From positions 41,041,341 to 41,105,340 of the forward strand of contig CM051038.1 of NCBI GenBank assembly GCA_027627225.1: DNA of 64,000 bases, in the 5' to 3' direction. Every line of letters starts with the position of its first letter. The first letter of the stretch is position 1. Source of the stretch: Congeria kusceri. Its lineage: Eukaryota; Mollusca; Bivalvia; Myida; Dreissenidae. A program made the position numbers and the translations under genes. The notes under the pieces are model-generated. The model was not told the origin of the DNA, searched no databases, and saw only the letters and a list, made by a program, of their open reading frames with translations. Of this stretch, positions 1-11,560 are shown one piece after another.

Positions 1-2
1 TC

Positions 3-433
3 GAAGGCATAAGTGATAAAGAAAACGAAACAGCAACAGAAACAGCAGACAAAGTACTCGAAACACTCAACCGTCATATTCCGGACATTAAACTGTGTCA
101 CGCAGATATTGACATCGCACATAGAACCGGACCTTTCAACTCTAAGAAGAACAGACCGATTATAGTAAAAATGATCTCGAGAATGAGAAAGACAACTATT
201 ATGCGCAACGCCAAAACACTAAGAAAACAGAAAGATCCTATTTACGTCAACGACCACCTCACAAAGTTGAATGCACAAGTATTTGCATGTGTGAGAAAAA
301 AGCAAAAGGACATTTAACGTCGACATGGACACGGGATGGCAACATTTTCTACCGTGACGTGAACGAAATGGTCCACAAAGTTACACAAGACCAATTCCAG
401 TACTGGCTAGAACTGCCTTGGCCAAGCACTTAA
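3..433 (+). pseudogene. LINE ORF1 C-terminal part, 5'-truncated by window edge, one frameshift
   Basis: An open frame enters from the left edge and runs to TAA at 315-317. Its product contains DIDIAHRTGP, RPIIVKM and PIYVNDHLTK, the pattern of the C-terminal RNA-binding domain of L1/Tx1-type ORF1 proteins, which coat LINE RNA. Shifting frame at the A-run 296-301 continues the homology (STWTRDGNIFYRD, then WLELPWPST) to a second stop at 431-433. ORF1 proteins normally have this STWTRDGK-like ending, so the break is most likely a one-base indel in the A-run and this copy is dead. It could belong to the same element as the ORF2 downstream, but the 2.1-kb gap is far longer than usual for L1-type elements. 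The family is clear; the exact clade is inferred. Confidence 0.7.
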
Positions 434-2150
434 CTCTGAAAACAGTCGCTCGACAGTGCCTATGGAGCTCTTTTACTTTTTCATACAGTATAGTTTAACG
501 TCGATGGACTGCCACGAAATCCACGACCATTATGCATAGACCGAGAACGTTCTAGTGTAAACACTGCTTGGATGTAAGCGGATTAACATTGGCCTAACGA
601 ATATTTAATACCTTACTATCTATGATCGATTAAATTTTGCGGACGTTAAGCGCACTGCAGTGCATTTTTTTGCACAAAATCTGACTTATAATCTTAACTT
701 AATGTTTTTTTTGTAGAACTATAAACATACTACTGATATACGGCGATAATAATGTATATTTCTTATTAAAAAAAAAAAAGTTTATAATTAAAAACGTGTA
801 AATCGGTATACATTAATTTGTTGAATGGATAGCTCAAAGTATGGTTGAAAGAAATGCATAGATTATATACCATAATTTACATAGTTAAATTTCAAAAGTC
901 GTCAACAATAAGTTAAACTCTATGTAAATGAATGCAAAAGCATATAGTTACCGGTGTACTTTGTAAACATATAAAGTACGCGGTTATTTTTTATTGCTTT
1001 CTATCGTTCAAACATAGTCATATAGGAGCGATTTAATATAAAATATTTGTTAATATTAATTCCGAAACAAGATATCTAGGTTTTTCGTTTTTCGACCCTA
1101 GATTGACTAGAAATGGAACATTTTTAGAATGCAACCCCTTAGATTAATCTAGCCGGGAGTTAGGTTTATCGATATAGGGGGATTGCTTAGAAACATTTAA
1201 GTACATGTACATTCTACCCAAAAAGTTTAATCAAGTACACGTATATATAACTGTTACACATATGAGTCTTACAGAGTGTGTTTGTATTGTTTAGCTCTTG
1301 AAGATTCGCTACTTTTACAATAGAATGTTGTTATGTTTTCGTTAAGGAAATAAAGACCTGTTAATATAATTCTTTCAAACACATACTTAATTTCATATTA
1401 ACTTGTATAAAATACTGAAACTTTTTGGTTAAAGCAACGGTTATATTTGAGACCTGCAGCTTTAACTGTAATGTATATACTAACTTCAAACAGTGTACAA
1501 ATAATAAAGTTACATTGATATTTTTAGTGTATGTTCTGCAAGGCTCCGGTTTTGAATCCAGAATGAATAATGAATGCTGTTTTTTTTTTGTTTATGTTTT
1601 TAACGCACGTGATTAAAAAGTCTTTAAAATGTGTATTTCATTATGTCGACTAACAGAAGTATTTGTACATTCTATATAAAAAGGCCCTATTTACGTTTTT
1701 ACCTGCATATTAATACTGCAAGTGTGGGCCATCATATTTTTATAACACTAGGCCTTTTGTATGTGTTGTATATGCATAGGACTTTCTGAAAGATTAAAAA
1801 ATAAAAGTTAAAACATTAAATATATATTAACACTAATGATAGATATTAAACTGTAGTTCTCAGTTGAGAAAAAAATGTTCATACGTGTGTTTGCAAATTG
1901 TTTCTAATACTATTATGTGAACAAATGTATATTTTACACAATCAAAGCTAATCAAAACTTAACCTACGAAAAGTTGTTTAAATTTGTGAAATTGTTAAAA
2001 ATAGAATATGTTTATAGACGAGCACAATTATGTAGCGCGTGAACAAATATATACACTTGTATGTGTATCTATTTCATTTCTATATTTTAATAGTCACTTG
2101 TAGGTAGCCTTACATGCTTTGTATAATTGCGTAGACTGATTAAACTGTCG
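434..2150. other. AT-rich spacer between LINE ORF1 remnant and ORF2, no gene seen
   Basis: No open frame here resembles a known protein and no terminal repeats stand out. The stretch could hold the 3' end of the ORF1-bearing element and the 5' UTR of the ORF2-bearing one. A polyadenylation-like AATAAA lies near 1350, but nothing marks a boundary firmly. Confidence 0.4.
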
Positions 2151-2181
2151 GCACGCACGCACGCACGCACGCACGCACAAA

Positions 2182-2225
<44 letters not shown>

Positions 2226-2255
2226 CACACAAACACACACACACACACACACACT
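2151..2255 (+). repeat. (ACGC)n microsatellite grading into (AC)n
   Basis: About 70 bp of ACGC repeats with one A interruption pass into CACACA repeats. It produces spurious open frames on both strands (Ala/Arg/Thr/His repeats on plus, Val/Cys/Arg on minus). It lies in the non-coding spacer upstream of the LINE ORF2. Confidence 0.95.
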
Positions 2256-2547
2256 CCAATTTTGGCTCGTCCTTTCTATACAGATACTCCAGTTTTATAT
2301 AGAAAATGTATGTGAACTTTTTGTAGCTTTGTATTTCTGTTCTAGCTGCACTGTACATTGTGTAATGACTTGAATACCTAAAGATATTAGGCAAATGTCC
2401 TACCACCCATTACCCTGTTAATGATTAGGGCATTTTTTTATCTAAGATATGGATGGGGCTCAAAAAGGCATTCTGAATTGGCTCGATTTAAACATAATAT
2501 TGTAACTAGTTTAAGGACACAAATCATAATTAAATTTTATATACTCT

Positions 2548-5500
2548 ATGCCAATTAACATCTGTACTTTTAACACTAAAGGTTTAGCGTCATCAGCGAA
2601 GCGGTGCCAGATATTTCAATGGCTTAAGGAGAACAAGTTCACAATATGTTTGTTGCAGGAAATACACTGTAAAAAACCTATTGATACAGTTGCATGGTCT
2701 AATCAATGGGGTGGAGACATGTTTTTAAGTGGTAACAGCTCAAAGTCTTTAGGTGTTGGCATTTTTATCAATTCTAATCAAAATTTGGATTATAAAGTTA
2801 AAAATTATATTGAGGTTATTGAAGGTAGATTTCAACTTTTAGAAATAGAAATAAAGGAAAAATTAATAATTATTATAAATATATATGGTATGAACACGGA
2901 TAATGTAGACTTTTTTAACATCTTAGACGGCTATATACAAACATACAATGAACACTCGATCATAATTGGAGGAGACTTTAACACTGTTATCAACTACAAA
3001 CTAGATAAACTTAACGGTAGGAATGATACTAACAAAAATTGTAACAAAAAGATAAATGAAATATTAGAAAATTATGATCTATGCGATGTTTGGCGAATTT
3101 TACACCCAAATCAAAAAATATTTACCTGGCATTCAAACACGAAACCGCCTATATTTTGCAGGCTTGATTACTTCCTAACTTCTTCAAATTTAACAAATTA
3201 CATAACATCATGTAAAATTACAGCGGGGTTTAAATCCGACCATTCAATCGTATCACTTCAACTTGAATCATCAAGTGACAAGCGAGGTCCAGGATATTTC
3301 AAAATCAACAACTCATATCTACTTGACGCAGAATACCAAAGACTTATAAAAACATCGATTAATGAAACTGCTCGAATAAACAGTGAAGCCAACCCAAATA
3401 CAATATGGGAAATTATAAAAGGCAACATTCGAGATGTTACAATAAAATATTCTAGCCAAAAAAATAAAACGAAACAAAAGCAAGAAATGGAACTTAAAAA
3501 TAAAATATTTAAATTAGAAAAGGAACTCGTGCTTAATCCAAACGATATAATAACAGAAGAAAATCTTAAAAATGCTAAAAATGAAATGAACGAATTAGTT
3601 GAATACAATATAGCAGGAATATTATTACGAGCTAAAGCAAAATGGATAGAAGGTTCAGAAAAAAATACAAATTACTTTTCCAATCTTGAGAAAAAACGAT
3701 CTGAGGCTAAAACAATTCAACAACTCGAAACACAAGATCATAATGTAATTAACGACGGAAAAGATATACTTAAACATTTAAAGAACTTTTACGAACATTT
3801 GTATCAGAAAAACGCAAATATTGACATAAACCAAAGCGAACATTTCTTTAATAACATACAGCACAAAGTAAACTCAGATGTCAATGAAAGCAGACATATA
3901 TCTGAAAGAGAATGCTCCCTAGCATTAAAAGAAATGCAAAATAATAAAAGTCCCGGATCTGACGGCATTTCAGTGGAATTTTATAAAATATTTTGGAATG
4001 AAATAAAAGATCATTTAATCAAATCTCTAAATTACTCCCTTGATAACAACAAATTAACAGAGCTCCAAAAACAAAGGATCATCACGCTAATACCAAAACA
4101 AGGAAAGGATACTCTTATAATTGAAAACTGGAGACCTGTCTCTTTACTTAATGTAGACTACAAAATAGCATCCAAAACAATAGCAAACCGTATAAAGCCA
4201 CACTTAAATAAAATTATCAGTAGAAATCAAACAGGGTTCATAAAAGGAAGATACATCGGCGAAAATGTCCGTATTATCCAGGAAATCATTGAAAAAGTCA
4301 ATGACACAAACGAATCTGGTCTAATATTTTTCTCAGACTTCAATAAAGCCTTTGATAGTCTGGACCACGAGTTTATGTTCAAATGTCTTGAACATTTTGG
4401 TTTTAGCCAATATATTATAAATTGGGTTAAACTGTTTTATCAAAACGCAATGTCATGTGTAACAAATAATGGTCATTTTACTGATTTTTTTAATATCCAT
4501 AGAGGAGTTCGTCAGGGATGCCCTCTGTCTCCTTACCTATTTATTATTTGTATAGAATTGTTATCAATAGAAATCGAGTTAGATCCAAATATTAAAGGTA
4601 TAAATATACATAATGTGGAAGTAAAACAATCGATGTTCGCTGATGACGCATCCTTTATGTTAGATGGCACACAAAAATCATTTGAAACACTAATACATGC
4701 AATTGAACAGTTTGCATTAATATCAGGTTTAACACTTAATAAAAACAAATGCAAAGTTTTAAAACTAGGCGCATTTAAACACAGTGAAACACAATACTGC
4801 AAACATAAAAAATTTATTTGGAACTCTCAACACGCATCAGCACTGGGTATAACGTTTAGCAACAATCCAAATGAAATAATTCAGTTAAACGTTCCAGCAA
4901 AAGTACAGGAATTTGAGAATTGTTTGCATAAATGGAAAAGATGGAAGTTGACTCCAATAGGGAAAATAACAGTCCTTAAAAGTTTCGCAATACCAAAGTT
5001 GGTATACCCATTTACAGTCCTGCCGAATCCTCCTGAACATATTATGAAACAAATCACGCATACAAGCTTCAAATTTCTTTGGGACGACAAACCAGACAAA
5101 GTATCTAGAAAACGTATTGTTCAAGATTACACAGAGGGGGGACTTAAAATGTTAGACATAGACTGTTTTTTAAAATCTCTCAAAGCAAGTTGGGTTAAAC
5201 GTTTTATCTTCCAACAAGATTCAAAAATAATTCAAATATACACAAACATGCTTACAAGCGTTGGTGGAAACTTAATTTTTAAATCAAACCTTAAGCCATC
5301 TGAAGTGAAGGATTTAAAAATAAAATCGGAATTCCTAAAGAATGTAATACATGGATGGCTCTGTGGAACCTATAACGAAGTAAACGTGACAGTGTCTAAA
5401 CAAATTATTTGGAACAACTCGTCTATAAAAAATAAAAACAAAACACTATTTTACAAATCCTGGTTTGACAAAGGGGTTCTATTTCTAGAACATTTATTTG

Positions 5501-6339
5501 ACTACAGAGTAAAACAATTTTACTCCTTTTCAGACATACAACACCTATATAATATAGAACAAGGGGACTTTCTGAAATATAATAGTTTAATCTGTAGCAT
5601 TCCGTCTGAATGGAAACAAACACTACAGCAAAATAATATAGACTATACAACCCCCGATAATATGTTAAATAAACTAAAAGATTCTACAAAAGTGTGTAAA
5701 CTAATTTACAAATTACTGTTAAAAAGAGAAAAACCCATTGAATTCAAACAAATGAGCAAATGGAAAACAGTATTAGATTTGGAATCTCTAGACCTCAAGA
5801 CTATTTTCAGCCAACCACTAAAGGTATCAATTGATACTAAAATTAGGTATTTCCAATACAAATATTTAATGCAGATCATCCCCAACAATATATACTTATA
5901 CAAATGCAATTTAACACCCTCAAATCTATGTGACTTTTGCTCTATGTACCCAGAATCAAATTTACATTTGTTCTGGGAATGCCAATGGACCCAAATATTT
6001 TGGACTGATGTAAAGCAGTATGTACAAGAAAAACTTAGAATTGAAGAAAACATAGAACTAACTTTTACCACTATGTCCTTTTGTAACTGCGTAACAGTAA
6101 ACAAAAATGATTCATTCTGTATAAATTTTATAGTTATGTTAGCTAAGTACTATATTTTCAAAAGCAAACTTGAAAAATGTGTGCCTCAAATAGCCAGTTT
6201 TCAAAATGTCCTAAATAATCGCCTCAAAATTGAAGAAATTATAGCAAAGTCAACTAATAAGAGCCAAATACATCAATTACGCTGGAGATGTTTTATGGAG
6301 GCATCTGACGAACGTGAAAGCCCCATCCAAACATCCTAA
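2548..6339 (+). CDS. LINE (L1/Tx1-type) ORF2: AP endonuclease plus reverse transcriptase
   Basis: Uninterrupted frame of 1263 codons. The N-terminal apurinic-type endonuclease shows CTFNTKG (from residue 7), LQEIH (36-40), GGDFN (141-145), RLDYF (205-209) and SDH (230-232), which together supply the metal-binding and catalytic residues that nick target DNA. The reverse transcriptase has WRPVSLLNVDYKIASK, SDFNKAFDSLDH, RQGCPLSPYLF and the catalytic FADD at 697-700, followed by a thumb-like TPIGKITVLKSF. A CCHC-like motif, CDFC...HLFWEC, starts near residue 1128, as in L1-type ORF2 C-termini. Its function is target-primed reverse transcription. The ATG at 2548 is the first in frame and directly precedes the endonuclease fold. 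The length matches full-length ORF2 proteins and no stop or frameshift is present, so the copy may be young. Whether it can move depends on a matching ORF1, which is not seen intact here. Confidence 0.95.
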   Translation: MPINICTFNTKGLASSAKRCQIFQWLKENKFTICLLQEIHCKKPIDTVAWSNQWGGDMFLSGNSSKSLGVGIFINSNQNLDYKVKNYIEVIEGRFQLLEIEIKEKLIIIINIYGMNTDNVDFFNILDGYIQTYNEHSIIIGGDFNTVINYKLDKLNGRNDTNKNCNKKINEILENYDLCDVWRILHPNQKIFTWHSNTKPPIFCRLDYFLTSSNLTNYITSCKITAGFKSDHSIVSLQLESSSDKRGPGYFKINNSYLLDAEYQRLIKTSINETARINSEANPNTIWEIIKGNIRDVTIKYSSQKNKTKQKQEMELKNKIFKLEKELVLNPNDIITEENLKNAKNEMNELVEYNIAGILLRAKAKWIEGSEKNTNYFSNLEKKRSEAKTIQQLETQDHNVINDGKDILKHLKNFYEHLYQKNANIDINQSEHFFNNIQHKVNSDVNESRHISERECSLALKEMQNNKSPGSDGISVEFYKIFWNEIKDHLIKSLNYSLDNNKLTELQKQRIITLIPKQGKDTLIIENWRPVSLLNVDYKIASKTIANRIKPHLNKIISRNQTGFIKGRYIGENVRIIQEIIEKVNDTNESGLIFFSDFNKAFDSLDHEFMFKCLEHFGFSQYIINWVKLFYQNAMSCVTNNGHFTDFFNIHRGVRQGCPLSPYLFIICIELLSIEIELDPNIKGINIHNVEVKQSMFADDASFMLDGTQKSFETLIHAIEQFALISGLTLNKNKCKVLKLGAFKHSETQYCKHKKFIWNSQHASALGITFSNNPNEIIQLNVPAKVQEFENCLHKWKRWKLTPIGKITVLKSFAIPKLVYPFTVLPNPPEHIMKQITHTSFKFLWDDKPDKVSRKRIVQDYTEGGLKMLDIDCFLKSLKASWVKRFIFQQDSKIIQIYTNMLTSVGGNLIFKSNLKPSEVKDLKIKSEFLKNVIHGWLCGTYNEVNVTVSKQIIWNNSSIKNKNKTLFYKSWFDKGVLFLEHLFDYRVKQFYSFSDIQHLYNIEQGDFLKYNSLICSIPSEWKQTLQQNNIDYTTPDNMLNKLKDSTKVCKLIYKLLLKREKPIEFKQMSKWKTVLDLESLDLKTIFSQPLKVSIDTKIRYFQYKYLMQIIPNNIYLYKCNLTPSNLCDFCSMYPESNLHLFWECQWTQIFWTDVKQYVQEKLRIEENIELTFTTMSFCNCVTVNKNDSFCINFIVMLAKYYIFKSKLEKCVPQIASFQNVLNNRLKIEEIIAKSTNKSQIHQLRWRCFMEASDERESPIQTS

Positions 6340-6898
6340 CTAATTTTTTAACCAGCTTTTCATTTATTTATAACTTCTGGTCACTGTCCAGTCACTTTTG
6401 TGAAATAATTGTTTTTTTTTCCAAATATACTTTTTTATTATTATTTTTTTCCACTGACAAAACATTAAAACATCTTTATTTTTTCTAGACATACTTATGT
6501 ACAAGGTTTATAAATGGTGTTTTTGTATGTTCAAGTATAACAAATATGTCTATGAAAATTAATAAATTTGGAATAACAAAAAAGACATAATTTTCAAAGT
6601 TATTTCCTTCATGTTAAAACATTAATAAATATCTCATCATCTTGTTAAGTATTAAATTGGGAGTCTGACGTTTGTGGTCAATTGTCTGGGAAAAATGCAG
6701 ACACATCCGGAATTTATGTTGAAATATTTTACTATTTAACATTTTTTTGTCGGCTCAAATCATGTTGGTAGCAAATATTTTACAATGAAAGTCATTTTAT
6801 GACAGATTTACTATTATTATTATGCCAACTGTTCATTAACTGATTTTTGTGGCTGACTGAGGATTTAAATAGAAATCCTGAAGCTTGTTGATAACTTA
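6340..6898. other. LINE 3' untranslated region and AT-rich flank
   Basis: Directly follows the ORF2 stop. It contains T-rich runs and AATAAATTTGGAATAACAAAAAAG near 6560-6590, which could be the 3' end, but there is no clear poly(A) tail or target duplication. Nothing coding is seen. Confidence 0.4.
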
Positions 6899-7316
6899 GG
6901 CCATCCTTAAAAAAATGTTTGTTTGCGGTAACGCGACCCAGAATTTTCAAGGTGGGTAAGTAGGTCAGTTTTTATTATATATATTTTTTTACTCTTAGAC
7001 ACGGATCAATTTACCTTAACTCAAAATACAAGAGCTAATTACATTGCTTAATTTATATATGTCAGTGGCATCAGTGCATCAGGGTACTAACACTGCTCAA
7101 AATTCAGCTTAATTAGAGTAATTAGAATGAATTGTTTAGTTTATAAAACACGTATTGAATTAATTACGAACAAAATATTATGAGAATATAACTTACATTT
7201 TTGAATAGAAAATTAAAAATAATTTGCTTCACGGAAGCCTATAGAAACTTTGGAGTCGGGCCAAATTTTGTGAGTCGGTCGCGTTACCGCAAACAAACAA
7301 TTTTTTAAGGATGGCC
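6899..7316. mobile_element. MITE with 40-bp terminal inverted repeats and TTA target duplication
   Basis: Left terminus 6899-6938 begins GGCCATCCTTAAAAAAATG and ends CGGTAACGCGACC. The right terminus 7277-7316 is its reverse complement with one or two mismatches. TTA occurs immediately outside both ends (6896-6898 and 7317-7319), as expected for the 3-bp TWA duplication of PIF/Harbinger elements. The 418-bp length and the lack of an open frame make it non-autonomous. The assignment to PIF/Harbinger rests on the target site only. Confidence 0.85.
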
Positions 7317-7529
7317 TTACTTTTAAAGATTCTTATGGTCACATGTCCTGATTTGCAGTGTTCTATTTCTGTTTTAATAATTTATGTTATGCTTTTAATA
7401 ATTTATGTAAACATAGTATTGATGTTATTTTGAATAAATTTCCTAAAATAATAAGTAGCCAGGCAGAAAAGACCAAGTTTTGATTAACATACCAGTTTAT
7501 ATAAGATATTACTGTCCTCTTACATTTAA

Positions 7530-7798
7530 TGCACCTATCAATATTTTTCCCCAGGGGGGGGGGGGAGCGGTGGGCTGACCCAGGGGAATTTGACAAATTA
7601 GATTTTTGGACAGATGCTATATGTCTATCAAATGGCCCGGGGCTTGCATTACCGGGATCTAAAATCCGACCAATGTCTAATATCCCGGGACCTGGAATCA
7701 TTCGGAATGTCAAATTCCCGCCTGTCGCGAATCGCTTTCAGTCTAAAGTCCCGTATATGCCGGCTGCACCCCCCTGGAGGAAAACAATGATAGGTGCA
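7530..7798. mobile_element. MITE with TGCACCTATCA ends and internal G/C tracts
   Basis: TGCACCTATCA at 7530-7540 is inverted exactly at 7788-7798. The ends continue as TTTTCCCC and GGAGGAAAA-like inverted sequence and are flanked on both sides by TAA (7527-7529, 7799-7801). A run of 12 G starts just inside the left arm and a C-run sits at the right. A truncated second copy lies at 36151-36298 and a decayed end near 39885-39934. Open frames across it on both strands are by-products. Confidence 0.8.
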
Positions 7799-7802
7799 TA
7801 AC

Positions 7803-8385
7803 CAAGTCTGAAATAAAGAAAGATTATTAAAATTAATAACAATTAACATTGATTATTAAAATTTTATAATACGGCATGTCATTATGTCTGTGTGGGCATG
7901 TTTGTGATAGTGTGCAAAATAAAGGGAGGGCATTATGTCTTGGACGTATATGTAGAACCAAAGTGCAGTGAAACTTTAAAATGTATGCCAGAATTTTAAT
8001 TATTTTAAAAGAAGTCTTCTGTCGTCAGTGATTTTTGGGCATGTTTTTCTTTTCACAGAGAAGCAGTGCATTGTTTATTTATTATAATAAAACAGTAATC
8101 TTAAATTGCATCTTTCTTGAAATACAAATTTTGAAGGCAGTGAAATTGGTAAGCTAATAATCTGTTGCTTATAATTGATAAGAAAACGGAATAGAACGTG
8201 TCAAGGGAAGGTTTTGGTGTAGAAACAACATGATTTATTTAGATTTGTATGCCAGATAGGCAATAATTTTCAGAGATAAATAATTACATTATCCAGATAG
8301 AATTTGGTGTGCTAGTAAATTGAAGACTGAACAGTGACAAATGAGTTTTATGTCGAGTTTTGGAGTGCAATAAAACCAGCAGTTG
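7803..8385. other. AT-rich stretch, nothing recognised
   Basis: No protein-like frame, inverted repeat or tandem repeat was found between the MITE and the minisatellite element at 8386. Confidence 0.5.
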
Positions 8386-8945
8386 TTTATAACCCCACAA
8401 ACGAAGTTTAGGGGTGGGTGGGGGGGTATATAGGAGTGAGCTTGTCGGTCTGTTGTTTTTTATGTTTTCAGTCCGTCGGTCTGTTGTTTTTTATGTTTCC
8501 AGATTATAACTCAAGAAGGGCTTGACATATTCAATTAACTTTTGGTACACATGTGTGACATCATAAAATACAGGTCAAGTTCTACTTTGGTTACAAACCA
8601 CTAAATTTTGACAGAGTTATGGCCCCTTTTCGACTTAAATTCCTTAAAAACATGGTTTCCGGACGATAACTCAAGAATGTCTTGACATATTCAAATAATT
8701 CTTGGAACACGTGTAGCATCATAAAATACATATCAAGGTCGACTTTGGTTACAAACCACTAAATTTGGACAGAGTTATGGCCCCTTTTTGACTTAAATTC
8801 CCTAAAAACATGGTTTCTGGACGATAACTCAAGAATGGCTTTACATATTCAAATAATTTTTGGTACACATATGTAGAATCATAAAATACAGGTTAAGTTC
8901 TACTTTGGTTACAAACCATTAAATTTGGAGTTATGTCCCCTTTTT
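8386..8945 (+). repeat. Minisatellite-bearing element, three ~158-bp tandem units
   Basis: Units begin near 8494, 8653 and 8812 with a TGGTTTCYGGACGATAACTC-like sequence and contain ACTTTGGTTACAAACCA and GAGTTATGGCCCC. Upstream, an ACCCCAC...GGGGTGGGTGGG segment near 8390-8440 resembles the 5' subterminal hairpin of the Helentron-like elements elsewhere in the window. Period and style resemble the ~160-bp core repeats of bivalve pearl/HINE elements; whether it matches a named satellite needs alignment. Confidence 0.7.
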
Positions 8946-9180
8946 AGCTCGACTTTTTGAAGAAAAGGCAAGCTATTCTACTCGCTCCGGCGTCGGTGTT
9001 GGTGTCCGAGCTAGGTTAAAGTTTTTTGGTAAGCTAGTTTGTCAGGAATGGCTTGAGGGATTTCATTCAAACTTAAAACATTTATTCCCCACATAAAAAT
9101 GAACCTAAAGGCCAAGTTTGGTAATTCTAGTTTGAAATTTGTTAAAATTATGGGCCTTTTTAGGCCAGGACTTTTTGATT
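8946..9180 (+). mobile_element. Fragment of a Helentron-like element (AGCTCGACT hairpin-type 5' end)
   Basis: Begins AGCTCGACTTTTTGAAG, continues CTATTCTACTCGCTCCGGCG and then TTGGTAAGCTAGTTTGTCAG. The start is a decayed form of the perfect hairpin end at 54868-54896, and the body is shared with 11585-11770. It is cut off after about 235 bp. Confidence 0.55.
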
Positions 9181-11560
9181 TTACGGTTTACAAAACTGGC
9201 GAACATAAATTTTCTGAAAGTGAAAAAAAAAAAAAAATTATAATTATGATTTTTTTTTTTACCGATGGGGGACGAAACTTTCAAATTTTCGAAATATTTT
9301 GAGTACGAATATAATAATTTGCTCGGTAAGTCCGTTTACTTCCGTGAAACGGCTTTTTGTTTTTGACGGTATCACACGATGATTGCCGATCGAGATCAAC
9401 AAATTGTTCCGGAATTTCACGTACAATTTTTTTAAGCAAGGCGTCCGCCGTTGTTTATGTACATGTATGCCATGTAAAACCCGTGTTTTCTACGAAAGAG
9501 TGCAAAATGTCTGCTGAAACACGACGTCCCGTTCCACGCATGGAAAGCGTGCGTGTACCGATCATGTGCTTTACTAAATACAGGTCTTTAAAGACATTGG
9601 GTGTCCTAGTTTCCCGTCAAAGGAATGTTAATCCATGCATGATTTTTGCAGGGAGAAATCCCGTTATTGTGGTCAGTGAAGTGTTTCAAGTTTGAGGGTC
9701 GTCTCATAAATCTGTACTAGTGTCCAAAATTGAACAAAAAGATTGGTACAGCAAATGGAGAAAAAATAGGTAAATTATAAACAAATTGGCGTAGTTTTTC
9801 CATGCAAATTTACTTATTGGTGGACAAAAAATTAGCAAGTGATTTTTAGTTCGTAAATTGTTGATTTTATTATATATTGTAAACTTCTAATAATGTTCAA
9901 CATGTTTCATAGACGGCCCTTAGAACGACTTGTCCATTGGATGACAGTTAATATATTACCTTTAGAAGTACAGTTATTCATGGAAAGCATGAAACATGAG
10001 AAAATCAACACTTTTGTTAACAATAGAGTGACATTTGTCTAACATTTGATGCGCAGGCACGAGGAACATTTCCCGCCGTTTTTGCAAGAACAAAGCATGT
10101 ATATAATATAAATATATTTTAATCAAGATCTTTACAATTCACCAATTATCCAGTCAGTATTATGTTCAACAGCTGTAACGATTAAAACAGTGTTAAAACA
10201 TTAAATACATGCCCATATGAACATAATTAATCGAATAAAAAAGGCTCCATCAGTAGATCGAGTGTAACCTAAAGATTCGAGAACGACGAGAATAGTGGGT
10301 TTGGACATGACGTCACTGTATGAATGTGATGCGCACTGGACATAAACATCCGGAAAAAATCATTACTTTCAGTTTCGCAACAACAATGATGCTTTTGCTT
10401 TTAAAAGGCTAGAGGTATGCCGTTCAAACGGTGATGTTTCGTTTATTTCATTTCGTTTAAACTTGTACAAAAAATTGAAAACATCTTAGCCTTAAATTTA
10501 ATAGCTAAAACGCACCAGATAACGTCATTTGACACATGCCGCAAAAAAATTTGACGTACGGAGGGGATACCCCTCCCTAACTCACCCCTCTCGGGACGGG
10601 GACGACAAAAAAAATCCTGTGGAAGGCACTGGATGTATATTTTCAGGTGGCATTTGTAACAAATAATATCATTAGTAACAAGATCTTCTTGCGGGCACAT
10701 CGAAACGAGGATGTGGGGACAGACAGCTTTGTCTCGTATACACTTAAAAGAGAAAGTCATGGTTGCATTTTGTTGATGATATATATTTTCGCGACACAAT
10801 GAGAATTTCTTATTTGCCTTGTATCTGTCACAATTGTAATGCAATAATTTAACACACACTAGCAGTTCAGTTTATATCTGATAAATTTCATATATACATG
10901 AAGATTTAGCATTTACACAGAGTTGAATATTAAAAAAATGAAATGTTAAAACTGGTTTCTCATTTTTAATAAGAATTAAGACTTAATAAGAATCCAGACA
11001 ATTAACGTCAAATTATTTGGACTTTTCTCTTGATATAGTTAAATTTAATATGTTTTTCGAGACCTCACAGCAATTATTTCAAAATTTGCGTTGTGTGGTT
11101 AGATTAAGCTCGTTTTGCAAAGTCTGTGTTCGGGCAGTTGTGGATTCCAGTCCTGGACAGGTTAACTCGTCTTCTTTTAAAAAGGCATCTCGCTTTACAT
11201 TTTGTAAATCCATACAAGTATACAACTTTGTGGTAATATCAATTTTAATGATGCCGTTAAAATATATGCATCTATTACACTTATTTACTCTGTAAAATTC
11301 ATAAATACAAATGGTTAAACTGCATATAAAACATTGGTGTAATAAAACAGTTTATACCATGTTTGACGTCTTATTCTAACTGCACATAATACTGTGTTTT
11401 AATGTTGATATTGTTATTAATTATATATTGCTAATGGGAAATCGTTCGTTGTGTTAAGATTTGAAAACTTTTTTTTTTTCTTTTTCGACCTGCCAGTGGA
11501 CATGTTCCCCCAAAATTTTGGTCAACCAGAAAATAAAAAAGGACTGGCCTTACACTTAGA
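9181..11560. other. Unrecognised region, no supportable gene
   Basis: Contains poly(A)/poly(T) runs near 9225-9260 and several short frames without similarity that I can name. A 112-codon plus-strand frame at 9357-9695 and a 138-codon minus-strand frame at 10443-10859 show no domain, signal peptide or splice context. A perfect 7-bp-stem hairpin (GGAGGGG-ATA-CCCCTCC) lies at 10560-10576. Confidence 0.4.

Noticed and set aside
2127..2406. Open frames of 62 and 88 codons across 2151-2255
   Set aside because: They only translate the ACGC/AC microsatellite.
3258..6104. Minus-strand frames of 70-130 codons opposite the LINE ORF2
   Set aside because: Shadows of a long real coding frame, with no motifs.
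9357..9695. 112-codon frame in the unrecognised 9-11 kb region
   Set aside because: No domain, signal peptide, splice context or homology that I can name; length is within chance in this stretch.
10443..10859. 138-codon minus-strand frame
   Set aside because: Crosses a GC-rich hairpin and a poly(T) run and has no recognisable fold or context.
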